Below are positions 34,271-45,197 of a DNA stretch of 64,000 nt, one piece after another (positions within the stretch are counted from its first letter, which is position 1; each line of letters begins with the position of its first letter). The stretch covers positions 6,915,546-6,979,545 of the forward strand of contig CM028334.1 of the NCBI GenBank assembly GCA_016647705.1, read 5' to 3'. The stretch is from Eucommia ulmoides. Taxonomy: Eukaryota; Streptophyta; Magnoliopsida; Garryales; Eucommiaceae. The notes beneath the pieces are model-generated. The model had not been told where the DNA came from, ran no database searches, and saw nothing but the letters and a program-made list of their open reading frames with translations. The translations under genes and the position numbers were made by a program.

Positions 34271-36593
34271 TTACAGGTTTTGTCGATTGAGGTATCTGAG
34301 AAACTGGGTGAAATTCAATAAGGAATTTGCAAACCAGTAGAGAGAAAGACAGCAGAATATGATTTAGATATTGCAATAATAGAAGAGCGTAGTGCAAAGA
34401 AAAAAGCAACTGATGATACTTATATTGGAAAAACAAGGAGAAAATTAAGGAAATCGGTTCATCTGCCAGATATACCCAGTTTTGATTTGGGGATTTCTGA
34501 ATCTGACACTAGAGCCCCAAGGGTAGATCAAGAGAAAGAACAACTGAAGGAAAGAATCCTGCGTCTGACAGAACAGAATCAGGAGCTGAAAATGCAATGT
34601 GCCCAATCTGCTGAAAGGATTGAGGAATTGAATGGAGTTATTGAGGTGTTTACTGAAAAACAAGAGAAGTTAAAGAAAGAGATAATGGAGTTGAGTGTGC
34701 AGCTTATCACTCAGCAATATCGTATTGAGCATTTATTGAGAGAGCAGATCCAAGACCTTGATTGCTACTACAAACAGTTGGTGGCAAGAAAAGATGAAGA
34801 AATTGAGAGTTTGAAAGATCAACTTGCTGGACTTGATGGCAGAGAACCAAATGTAAAGGTGAAAGAGTCCTTTGACGATGAAGAATCATACATGCCAACA
34901 ACACATTTGGGTGCAACTTGTGACTTCAGACACAGTCCAACAGAGGAATAATTTGAGCAGAAATTAAATATTCAGGACATAATGACAAGAGACGTCACGC
35001 TACAAATGGAAGAGGTAGTTAGGCTGTCTGCTGATTCGATTGATGATGGAAAAAGACAGCTTATTCAAGAAGAAAGTGCTGCTGTTAAGCCTTCACACCA
35101 TAAACAGAAAGTCAAATCGAAAGCCAAAAAAATTGGTGACCCAAACTCTCTCATTAAACGAATCAAATCAAGATCACGGAAGCAGAAGGCACATGAAGAA
35201 GAATATGTGTATAATAATCCTGTGAAAAGAATGAAGACAAGAAAAGATGATGAAGAGAGAGTGGATGAACCCATGGAGGTGGAAAGTTATGCAGTCCCTG
35301 ATGAAGATCCCACAAAAATGCCATTAAAGCGGAAGAGTTCTGTTGCGCCGTTCTTGGATGACGAGGACTGGACACTCATGAAGACCATTTATGATCTTGA
35401 ACAATCAGGGTACTAATTTACATCTAACATACATTTTTTTTTTTACCAACTACATGTACTAAATACAGAAAAATATGAAATTCTGCAGGTGTTTTGTGTT
35501 TGGAGGTGAAGGAGTAGAAGCACAAGTGTCGTTGCGTGATTTGTTTGGAATGCATGTCGAAACAGAAGTTTCAAATTTTGTAAGTTTCTATAATGTCTCT
35601 AAATTCTAAATTTATAATGTTACTCATATATAACGTATAATTTTTTTTTACTATTTTTGTAGATTATAAATGGATATGCTGAAGTTCTAATGAATAAGTA
35701 AGAACAAAAGATTACGGAGCTTAGTCTAACGCAACAGATTTTGTTGAGCAAATCATTCTTCACAATCAGCTTAGTATGGGTAATTTTGTATATTATTATA
35801 AATTTATTATATTTTAGCAAAAAATATCTAACATTTGATAAAAAAAAAATTGCAGAAAATGATGAATGACAATTCAACAAAATACCTCGAAGATTATTTC
35901 TATCCACAGTTGGTACAAGCTTTAAACGAGGACTATAGATACATCCATTTCCCAATGAATTCTCCAGGACGAAGTACGATAGAGAACCATTGAACATTAC
36001 TCGTTTTGGATACGCATGAGAATACATGGAGATTCTATAATTCGTTGCAGCCTAAAACTGGAAAACAAGAGGTCGACTACTATTTCAAAGATGCAAGGAA
36101 ATTGGTATGTTAATAACATGGAAGCAATACACATTTGTTTAATTATTATTATTTTTTTTTATATATATTTCATATATGTTTGTTTTTTTTAGAAATTGTT
36201 TGTTGAAACATTTATTAAGAAACATCGAAACCAGGATGCATCAGACCCCAAGTCTGAATCTAGGATGACATATGTCAAGAACACTCCACAACAGCACCCC
36301 GGCAGGTTTAAAAAAAAAATTATTTTATCTGTATGCTAGTCTTCTTAATTTGATAACACTAATTTTTTTTTAAAAAAAAATACAGCAAAGATTGTGGAGT
36401 TTTTATGATGTACTTCATGAAACAAATAGCACTAGGGAAGGAAATTGATCCAGATTTCACAAGAGATGAGATCAGAAAAGAGAGGGCATTAGTCATTGAA
36501 TCTCTGTTGCATCATCCAACAAAATCTTGGATAATGAATGACTATTTGGCAAAAACATTAGCAGCAAAACTGGATCAACAAGCCGTACGCTAA

Positions 36594-38045
36594 TTATTTT
36601 GAACAAAAATCGTTTCATGTGTGTAATGTTTTTTGATGATTTGTTTTCATGCAATTTTTGCTATCAAATTTCATTTTGCAACTATCGTATTCCAGATGCA
36701 TGTCTGTCCAACGATTTTCGTAGTAATATATTTGATATTTTTTGGTTTCTAGACAATTATAGTAATCTAGTTACATGTTACTAAACGATTTACATTTATT
36801 ATACTACTTAAATAAAACAAAAGTAAATAACAAATAGTTACGAAGAACTAGAATCAATATCGTTTAGTCGCACCTATGTTTTATTAAAAATAAATAAGTA
36901 ATTTAAATAAAAACTAGTTATAAGTAACTAGAATCCCCTAATTATCATTACTTCTAGTTACATGTATCTGCACTTTTTTTTTTAAAAAAAATATAAAAAT
37001 AAATACTTATTATATATTTAAAAAGTGAAATGTGAAAAAAGACACTAAAAACATAGGCATTCGACATCACTACAAAAACCAATATATTTATTATATATTT
37101 ATAAAAATATATAAATCTCTTTATACTTATATATTTTAATAATTTAAAAATAAAAAAATTATTTAAAATAGAATACGTGTCCTTAGTATCCCTATATTTT
37201 GTAACTAACAATTGGATTATTAAATTCTTTTAGCAATATATTTGTTAATTAAAAAACTAAATTTTAATACAAAACACTTTACCTAGTTACATGTACCTAG
37301 AATATAGAACTAAAAAATTAAATTTAGTTACATGTACCTAAAAACACCATGCCTCATCGCTAGTACATTTTAAAAAAGTGAAATGTGAAAAGACTAATCA
37401 CACCATGCGTCATCACTGTAAAACCGACGTGATGGACTCTTAAATGCACTGCAATACTAAAAAAAACCTCTTCATATTTATATATTAAAAAAAAATTAAA
37501 CAAACACGTGTCCCTAGTTACAAGTAACTAAAAATAAAAGAACACTAAAAGTTAATTAAAAAATAAATTTAAAATAAAATATAATAATTAAACGTAATAA
37601 TTACTTCTATAATTTAGTACTATTAAACCACTATACCTAGTTACATGTACCTAAAAATCTTGAACTATAATTAAATCTAGTTACATGCAACCATAAATAA
37701 ACTTTCAATATATTCCAAAATAAAAATAAATAAAATGGTAAAAAATAATAAAACAAATGATTTAAATAAAAATTAATTTAAATTTAAAAATTACTCCTAT
37801 TAATAATTTAATAATTCCAAAAAAGAATAATTTAACAATAATATACTCACATGTAAAAATAAAAAAAAAACAAAAAAAAAAAATACTATGTCTAGTTACA
37901 TGTACCTAGAATGTGTAAACTGCATAGATTCTAATTATATGTAATCATGATAAACGTATTTATTATATACGAAACGACGTGATGGATGTTGTATGCAAAA
38001 AAATGATTCGTATGCTCCATATAATCGTTGTTCTATCTAAAAAAA
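36594..38045. repeat. AT-rich MULE spacer with TAGTTACATGTACCTA motifs
   Basis: No gene. The dyad-like phrase CTAGTTACATGTACCTA or a near form occurs at about 36770, 36955, 37282, 37322, 37640, 37677 and 37890; CTAGTTACAAGTAACTA at about 37506. Spacing is irregular. Confidence 0.8.
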
Positions 38046-38051
38046 TTTGAC

Positions 38052-38058
38052 TATAAAT
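38052..38058 (+). promoter_or_regulatory. TATA box of the small coiled-coil ORF
   Basis: TATAAAT, 62 bp upstream of the ATG at 38120, giving a plausible short leader. Confidence 0.6.
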
Positions 38059-38119
38059 ACGAAATCGCCGTCGTTCGTGTTCATATCTTCTGCACAAAAA
38101 ACTCCCAGAGCAAAAACAA

Positions 38120-38443
38120 ATGGAAAGCAAGTTTGAGACTTCCATCAAGACATGTTTATCAAAGTGCAACCATTTCATGAAAACGATAGAACAACTAATG
38201 TGGAAACTGGGCGCAACTTAGACAAGTTATCGGTGGATGAGACAAGAGAGAGATCAAGCAATAAAAGCGGCAGAAGATATGCGATGGAAATTGGGTGCAG
38301 CGCAGTCAGAATGCCGACGGATGAAGGATGAACGAGATGAAGCACGACGACAAGAACGGTGGAACGAGATAGAGACCAAACTCCTCAAAGATGATGTCGA
38401 CTTTTACAAGAACGTTCTCGCAAGACAAATCGCAAACAAGTAA
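38120..38443 (+). pseudogene. Small coiled-coil ORF of the MULE, one in-frame stop
   Basis: From ATG at 38120 (MESKFETSIKTCLSKCNH) one frame runs 107 codons to 38443, interrupted by one TAG at 38219-38221. The part after it (38237 onward: MRQERDQAIKAAEDMRWKLG, RRMKDERDEARRQERW) is highly charged with heptad-like spacing, so a coiled coil. The phrase MWKLGA/RWKLGAAQ occurs on both sides of the stop, suggesting an internal repeat. It has its own TATA box and is not part of the other two genes. No known family was recognised; it could be a dimerising accessory protein of the element. Confidence 0.55.
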
Positions 38444-38755
38444 TACCACATCTCTTTTTTGTCTTTTCAAAAGTTTTTATATGTATTTTGTTCAGTGAAA
38501 AAGCCTACTTTTGTATATGTCTATGAATGTTTTTTTGTTATATATATTTTGAATTTTTGTACTGTAACCACATATGCCTAAAAAATCTAAAAAAAATTGT
38601 TGCATGTTAAACAATGCACAACAATCGCAGATTTCAGTGACATGTAACTAAAACTTATTTCAATTAAAATTGAAAAGAACTGAAAAAATCAAGTAACGCT
38701 TTCTAAAAAATCAGAAACTAAAAAAGAATAAAAAAAATGTAAAAACATTCTTCAA

Positions 38756-41303
38756 CTAAAGCGCAAGTTTGCACATTTTCCTATTGTGTCTACCTATTCG
38801 ACCACACTTACGCTCCTTCACCTCACCCCTTGAAGGGATTCTTTGCTTTTTCGGTCGTCCAGGTTGCCTTCTTGATAAAGGTGGCAATATGACAGGCTCT
38901 GTCTATTCAAAAATAGGTCTTTCTATTGTTGGCACTAGGTATATGCTTTTCGAATAACTCTCACGATAGAAACTACAGTGAAAGTAGTCTTCCACAAAAC
39001 CATATACCAACGAGCATGTTCTCATAATTGCTGCACATGCATGCGAACACAGGAAGGAATTCAATTACCATAATTGACACGAACATTTTCTTTTATTTAG
39101 GTTAACATAAACAGAAGGGTGGCAGTGCACTTCATAGACTCATTCTGCGCCCTCGCTAACCAACCATGTTCGACATTCACTTATATGCCGTGACAATTTT
39201 GCATCCCAATGAGGACATATAATTCCACTTAAGCGTAATGAATCATTCCTCCGTTGAGACATTTGTTCCATTAATGAAATCCTTATCTTGTCAACCATCA
39301 TAATAATTGCCATATGCTTGTAATTCCTAATCCATGCATTAAAAGACTCAGCCAAATTTGAGGACATCTCCCCATACCTTGTGCCTCGAAAAAAACGCTT
39401 GACTATATCTTTCTTTTGGCAACTCTTCCATAAACTTCTCCACCCGTGCTCCCCCCCCTTGAACAATCATGTCATCATATGCAACATGGTATAATTCTGG
39501 GGTAACTGCATAAGCACACTCAGATAATTTGGCAACAAAAAATTCCTTTGTTTTGGTAGTCTATCCACTCAATGCAGCTTTCAAGTTCATTTTGAGATGG
39601 TGTAAACAAAATGCATGATAACAATGTGGAAATACATTTCAGACTCCTTAAATAATGCCGTTGTGCCGATCAGAAATGAATGTTATGACATGTTCCGGAG
39701 GTAATATAACAGACAATTGTGTCAAAAACCAGAACCAATTATCATCATTTTCAGCATCAACAATGGCATATGCAAGTGGAAACATACCTAAACAAATGAA
39801 AAAAAATAAAAAAAAATAACAGTAAAAAAGCAAAATTTTTATAAATGTATACAAAAACGAAAAAAAAAAACATCATGAAAAATATATAAAAATTAGATAA
39901 GAATAAAGAAGAAAAAGTATAATGTGCTTAAAATGGTATCAAAAACTTATATTGTATTTTGTTAACAAATAAAAAAATATTTAAATAAATTATTGACATA
40001 TCACTAATATTACATCTTAAAAATGTAATATAAACTGTGACATGTTATAAAGTGGATACATGTCACTAATTTTACAAATGACTCTAATTTAAGTGACATG
40101 TAACTAAAAAATGATTTAAAATTAAAAAATTTAAAACTTACTTATATGTAACAGAAATGTGTTAATTTAAGTACCTTGATTGCCGTCCTTACCACAAGCA
40201 GCAAGAAGAACTCCTTTGTATCTACCAGTAAAAAATGTCCCATCCAGAAATAACATTGGGCGTATAAACTGAAATCCATGAATACACCCATGGAAAGCAA
40301 CAAAAAAACGCTTAAATCTATTGGTGTCGCCTTCATACTCCAACAACATGTAACTGTTGGGATTTGTTCTATTGCATGCTTCTACATACCATCTCAATTG
40401 ATTGTATGCAGATATATGAACCCCAAAAAGGCTATCCCTCGCCTTTTCAACTCCAAGCCAAGCATGATTGTATGTAATCTCAAGACCATAACTTTTCTTA
40501 AACTAATGAAGAATATCAATAGGACGTGTTTCAGGTTTATCCTTGACAGTTTCCAACAAACAACTAGCAACAACATTAGAACTCATCCTCTTGTTTTTCA
40601 TAGTTCTATATGCTGCACCACATGTATGTTCATTTAGCAACTCCTTTATCTTAAAAAATCCATTTAAGGTATCAGTACGCGCATGTACAAACCACTTGCA
40701 ATCTCTTGTATCTCTAAATGAACAATATGCAGTGATACGGACTTTATCATTTTTCTTGTACTTGTAACTAAATCCAATTTCAATAGAATACTTCCTTAAG
40801 ACAGTATGAAATTCTTTCGCCCCACCTTTAAAACACAGCCCCACACAATTAATACCTTTTGCCCACTCCGAAGATTGCAAGTACTTCTTCTCATGACTCC
40901 AAGAATAAGGCAACATATCATCATCATCATCATCATCATAAACACATAGACTTGATTCCCCTGATCCACTAGGACTACTATCTGCTACATTACTTGAACC
41001 CCCACAAGATGTAGCACTAAAAACATGTCCAGGGATTATAGAATTGCTCTTTATTACAACTTCCACAAAATCAATACTAAATGATCTAATCAACACAATT
41101 ATACCATTATAGTCATCTTGATCACATACCATACAGTTTGGATGACCAGACAGAGAATAATGCATATTAAAAGAGATTGATGACAAGCTATTCCATCGAT
41201 AGACAACCTTTTCCGCGAAACTAACAAAATTCATCTCACTATCAATTTTCACAATTCCACTGTAATCCTCGTATTTGCACAAAGCAATCACCAAGTTTGA
41301 CAT
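38756..41303 (-). pseudogene. MULE transposase (MuDR-type), decayed
   Basis: On the minus strand from ATG 41303 (MSNLVIALCKYEDYSGIVKI). Order: N-terminal MuDR domain; an acidic patch (DDDDDDD); a zinc-ribbon-like DNA-binding region (FRDTRDCKWFVHARTD, LNEHTCGAAY); the DDE-type core (FLDGTFFTGRYKGVLLAACG; exon join 40175/39787 in phase; [30 protein letters not shown]); FFRGTRYGEMSSNLAESFN; then a SWIM zinc finger (KRKCSCQLW .. CSHACAA near 39040) and an AT-hook-like RRQPGRPKKQR tail ending at 38756. Several in-frame stops and a frame slip at a G-run near 39455 mark it as dead. It is convergent with the protease gene and small ORF. Confidence 0.88.
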
Positions 41304-41339
41304 TTTATATCTAAATGCAGATATTGCTACAAAAAAAAC

Positions 41340-41605
41340 CACAGAATTACAAAAAATGTAACTAAACTTACTCTAAAACTGGTAGAATGTAACAACTTTT
41401 GAACTAAACTCATAACATAAAAAACAGAACAAAAAACAACACACAATTAAAAATGTAACTAAAAAAGTTACACTAAAACTAGTAGCATGTAACTAAATTT
41501 GCACTAAAAAGTTTATAAGGTCAGAACACATATCACACAATTAGTATGTAAACTAAAAGCTTACACTAAAACTGGTAGAATGTAACTAATTTTTCACTAA
41601 AAAAA
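41340..41605 (-). repeat. Second motif array, upstream of the transposase start
   Basis: Three degenerate units of about 97 bp, each with CTAAAACTGGTAGAATGTAAC or a close form plus ATGTAACTAAA. They lie in the probable 5' UTR intron between a leader (TATA-like CTATATATAG at 42021) and the ATG at 41303. Confidence 0.75.
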
Positions 41606-42020
41606 TCCAACTAAAGATTCGAACACGTACTCTAAAAAATCCAGCAACAAGGATCAAAACACATCAACGAAGGTCAAAATCTGTCGCGTTTATCAAACTT
41701 ATATATCACCTTATTAAAACGATTTCGTCCTATATGCAAAAAGACTTAAAGATTCGAAAATAAATCAATCAGATACTTTGCGAAAAAATACAGTCAATTC
41801 ATATCCTAAAAAGATCAAGATCTAACCAAATTTGCGTCATAAAAACCAACGATCAATGAACAAATCACTAAAAAACAGTGCAAAACGATATATGGTACTT
41901 ACATTTGATTCGCTGATCATTAGTCGACCTCCTAAATCAATAGAATCCGAGATCTGCAAAACCCTAGCTTGCCGACGAACAAAATCACCGAAAATAGAAG
42001 GCAAAACTCTGAAACTGAAA

Positions 42021-42030
42021 CTATATATAG
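42021..42030 (-). promoter_or_regulatory. TATA box of the MULE transposase
   Basis: CTATATATAG, reading the same on both strands. Downstream on the minus strand is a leader with a donor site (AAT|GTAAGT at 41902) and an acceptor near 41330. Confidence 0.5.
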
Positions 42031-42229
42031 GCGCGAATTCAAACTACAACGACTAACGATCTCAAAGAATTGCCCTATATGCTTCAAGAACCATACGTGA
42101 GCACGCGCGGGACTAAAATAAGGGAGAAAAACAGATTTAGGGGCTAATTCTAAACCTAATCATAAAAAAAGACTAATCGCGGATTAGACCATACAATTAG
42201 GACTAATTGTCAATTTTCCCTAGAAAGAA

Positions 42230-42455
42230 AGAAATAATAAAATAAAATAAAATTATCAATAAAATCACTATTCTATTATATTGTTTGATTGGTTTAAAAC
42301 GAGGGAAGGAATGAAATACTATAATATAGTAAAATTCTCATTATATTCTTATGAAATTATTATTCAATTCTTTTTGTTAGTTGGTATGAAATGAGTAAAG
42401 GAATGAAATGAAATATAATAAAATTTTCATTATGTTCTTATTACAAAATTTTATT
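42230..42455. other. AT-rich flank right of the MULE
   Basis: A/T-rich with repeated GGAATGAAAT phrases that recur inverted around 43130-43200; possibly the left arm of a MITE enclosing the minisatellite that follows. Confidence 0.35.
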
Positions 42456-43080
42456 ATATTTCACTATTTCATTCTTTCTCTCATTTTATTATATTTCACT
42501 ATTCCATTCAATTTTAAGTTTCTATTTTCTAATTTCTGTTTTGTTCTCAATTTTCAGTTTCTATTCTCTAATTTCTGTTTCCGTTCGCAATTTTCAGTTT
42601 CCGTTCTCAATTTTCCATTCTCTAATTTTCTATTTTTATTCTCAATTTTTAGTTTATGTTCTCAATTTTTTGTTTCTGTTCTAATTTTTCTGTTTTTGTT
42701 TTTAATTTTTAGTTTTTGTTCTCAATTTTCAGTTTATGTTCTCAATTTTTTGTTTCTGTTCTAATTTTTCTATTTTTGTTTTTAATTTTTAGTTTTTGTT
42801 CTTAATTTTCAGTTTCCGTTTTCAATTTTCTGTTATCAATTTTCTGTTTTTATTCTTAATTTTCATTTTTTGTTCTCAATTTTCAGTTTCCGTTCTCAAT
42901 TTTATGTTCTCTAATTTTATGTTTTTATTCTCAATTTTTTGTTTCTGTTCTTAATTTTTTGTTCGCAATTTTCTATTTCTATTCCTAATTTTCTGTTATC
43001 TAATTTCTATTTATGTTCTCTAATTTTTGTTTCTGTTCTTAATTTTTTATTTTTGTTCTCAATTTTCAAGAACTTAAATA
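42456..43080. repeat. Pyrimidine-rich minisatellite (TTCTGTTCTCAATTTTCAG type)
   Basis: More than 25 imperfect units of roughly 18-22 bp such as TTCTCAATTTTCAGTTTCCG, TTCTCTAATTTCTG and TTTTTAATTTTTAG. The 118-codon ORF across it (Phe/Leu/Ser-rich) is a by-product of the repeat. Confidence 0.9.
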
Positions 43081-43284
43081 CAAGTGTTATTATGTAATTT
43101 AGGATGTTGATTCCATTGGGTTGGAATCTCATTCCATCCCATCTCAAATGGAATCTCATTCCATCCTATTTTATTTTAATGGAATCACAAAAGTGATTCC
43201 ATTGAAGAACCAAACAACGAAATAGGAATCGAGGGCGGAATGCGATTCCATTCCGCCCCCGATTGAGTCCAACTAAACATGCCG
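43081..43284. other. GGAATC/GATTCC-rich spacer
   Basis: Contains repeated TGGAATCTCATTCCATCC and GTGATTCCATT phrases of a MITE-like character; no gene. Confidence 0.4.
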
Positions 43285-44250
43285 TTAGGTTTTAAAAATT
43301 AAGAAATTATTGAAATAGGTTCCCTTTTATCTTATTTCCTAAATTGGGTCTCTCTGGTCTTGTAAAGGCTGATTTCTCACATTTTTTTTAATTTGTTTTT
43401 AGAATCTGGCCTTGTGAAGGCCGGATTCTAAAAAGGGTTGGCAGCCCCCACCCCACTCCCCCACGATCCCCCCTACCCCCACCCTACCCTACCCTACTCT
43501 ACCCCAATTATATATATTTATAATTTTAACTAATTAAGTTGTGTATATAACTAATTAATTTGTATATACAAATTTTAATTTTAAAATATTAAACAAATTT
43601 TAAAATTATAAATATATATATATATAAAAGAAAAAAAATGATTCACACACAACCTCCCCCCCCCAAACAAAAAAAAAAAGAATCCAGCCCTCCGAATTTG
43701 GTTTGGGGAGGGGTTCACTTATTTTCACTTAACCCCCAACCCAAATCCGGCTCTCAAATCCGGCTCTATTATGGCCGGATTTTATTTTTTTTGGTTTCGG
43801 GGTGGGGTTTTTTGTTTGGGTTGCGGGGGGGAGATTGGGGTGTGTGTGTGTGAATCATTTTTTTCTTATATATATATACATACAAATTAATTAGTTAGTG
43901 TGTGAATCATTTTTTTCTTATATATATATATATAATTTGTATATATATATTTATAATTTTAAAATTTGTTTAATATTTTAAAATTAAAAATTATATGTAC
44001 AAATTATATATACAAATTAATTAGTTAAAATTATAAATATATATAATTAGGGGAGGGTAGGGTGGAGGGAGTGGGGGCTACGATTGTGGTAGCCCTTTTT
44101 AGAATCCGGCCTTCACAAGGCCGGATTCTAAAAAAAAAAAAAAAAAAAAAAAATGTGAGAACCCGGCCTTCACAAGGCCGGAGAGACCCAATTTAGGAAA
44201 TAAGATAAAATGTTACCTATTTCGGTGGTTTCTTAACTTTTAGGACCTAA
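43285..44250. mobile_element. Long foldback element (about 966 bp)
   Basis: The left arm beginning TTAGGTTTTAAAAATTAAG is an inverted match of the right end (reverse complement TTAGGTCCTAAAAGTTAAG), and pairing continues almost to the centre: TTATTTCCTAAATTGGGTCT, the GGCCGGATTCT phrase, the C-rich/G-rich stretch and the TATA-rich stretch all have partners. Each arm holds a local palindrome (CCGGCCTTGTGAAGGCCGG left, CCGGCCTTCACAAGGCCGG right). The loop is about 43675-43800. No ORF of meaning and no clear target duplication found. Confidence 0.82.
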
Positions 44251-44379
44251 AAGTGTAAATAGCTCAAAATACACCAATATTTTTGGCAGGTTTATTAAAT
44301 TTTACATTCGATCTTCAAAATTTATATTTATTTTAATTTTATAAAATTAAAAATATTATTATTAATTTTGGATTACAAA

Positions 44380-44863
44380 TTGGTTATGTCAGCATTTGGT
44401 CGGAATATTTTTATCATTATATCACTCTACAATTGGAAAACTATGTCAATATCCCGAACCCTCCTTTTATCTTCTCCAAAACACAACAAATACATTGAGA
44501 AAATTATATTTTTGTTCCTTAAAATATGAGTTGGGTGTCTATATGGACACTGAGGTTTATCAAATTGTACATTTGGTCTCTAGAGTTTTCAAATTAGTTT
44601 TAATCTCATAAAATTAAAAATTGTTATTAATGATTTTAGATGAGAAATTGGTTATGTCAGCACTTGATTTTTTAACAGGAATATTTTTATCATTTTATTA
44701 CTCTACAAACCCTAAGTTGTTTTTCTTTAGTCTTTTTTTAATTACGGTTCTTTTGAACAATGAGAGAGAAGATTGCATCATTATTAAAAAAAATATATTA
44801 CATTTAACAGAGTGATAAAATGACAAAAATATTTTCATTAGAAAATCACGTGCTGAGTATAAC
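44380..44863. mobile_element. Second MITE copy with adjacent partial copy
   Basis: 44651-44863 has arms GTTATGTCAGCACTTGATTT and (inverted) GTTATACTCAGCACGTGATT followed by related A/T runs, the same family as the MITE at 2769-2966. A further half copy (GGTTATGTCAGCATTTGGTC) lies at about 44382-44430. Confidence 0.6.
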
Positions 44864-45197
44864 ATATTTTTCGTTTAAAAACATTAACACCGTTTTTAAT
44901 TTTGCAAAATTAAAACAAAGTACTTTAATAGAGCAAATCACTTTTAGCCTTAAAACCCACGTCTATTACATATAATACTATACCAACCAAAAAAAATGTG
45001 TATTTTATCTTCCATTAACATTTGAATTTAAAGTAAATTAATATTGCTCAATTTTACAAATATTTTTAATATTGCTCAATTTTACAAATATTTTTTTGAC
45101 AAATTAGCGTGACAAGGGATTAAATCTCAGTAGATCATGATAACAAAATCGTTTTATCACTTACAATATCTCGACGCGTATTTTTTTACATTGGGTT
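44864..45197. other. AT-rich spacer
   Basis: No gene; contains a short direct duplication (AATATTGCTCAATTTTACAA twice near 45040-45085). The 3' UTR of the next gene lies at the right end. Confidence 0.5.

Larger units (their letters stand above)
31139..36593 (+). pseudogene. MULE-borne DUF1985-like / coiled-coil / Ulp1 (C48) protease gene
   Basis: Nine exons fit GT-AG rules and phase: 31139-31187, 32884-33617, 33719-33859, 34277-35409, 35489-35579, 35663-35773, 35856-36104, 36193-36305, 36386-36593 (942 codons plus stop). The N-terminal third resembles plant DUF1985/transposon-captured proteins (NAFKIAGKYLRLKPYDVRLI, YGLVKYVDDIDKMMTYDW, YWLCEHT). The middle is a coiled coil (KEQLKERILRLTEQNQELKM) plus a basic KRIKSRSRKQK region. 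The C-terminus is a SUMO-protease-like C48 domain with the His region (ENH then TLLVLDTHENTWRFYNSL) and catalytic Cys in KDCGVFMMYF. Four in-frame stops occur (after LGEIQ, SPTEE, VLMNK and IENH), but all junctions stay in frame, so decay is recent. Such proteases may process SUMO or aid transposition; the role is unproven. Confidence 0.82.
30778..42220. mobile_element. Large non-TIR Mutator-like element (VANDAL/Kaonashi-like), decayed
   Basis: An 11.4-kb unit holding a MULE transposase (-), a DUF1985-like/Ulp1 protease gene (+) and a small coiled-coil ORF (+). Proposed ends: left GGATCAATCTGTCGG, right (inverted) GGGAAAATTGACAATTAG, flanked by a 9-bp direct repeat TAGAAAGAA (30769-30777, 42221-42229). 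Nine-base duplications are typical of Mutator; the lack of long terminal inverted repeats fits the non-TIR VANDAL and Kaonashi groups, which also carry Ulp1 or DUF1985 genes. The target repeat is A-rich and could be chance, so the ends are less certain than the content. Every gene inside has stop codons, so the copy is not autonomous. Confidence 0.7.

Noticed and set aside
42408-42764. 118-codon Phe/Leu/Ser-rich ORF that looks like a membrane protein
   Set aside because: It is a translation of the T-rich minisatellite; the residues follow the repeat period and no other signal supports a gene.
43638-43853. 71-codon ORF in the centre of the first foldback element
   Set aside because: Arises from the C-rich and G-rich arms; no homology-like motifs.
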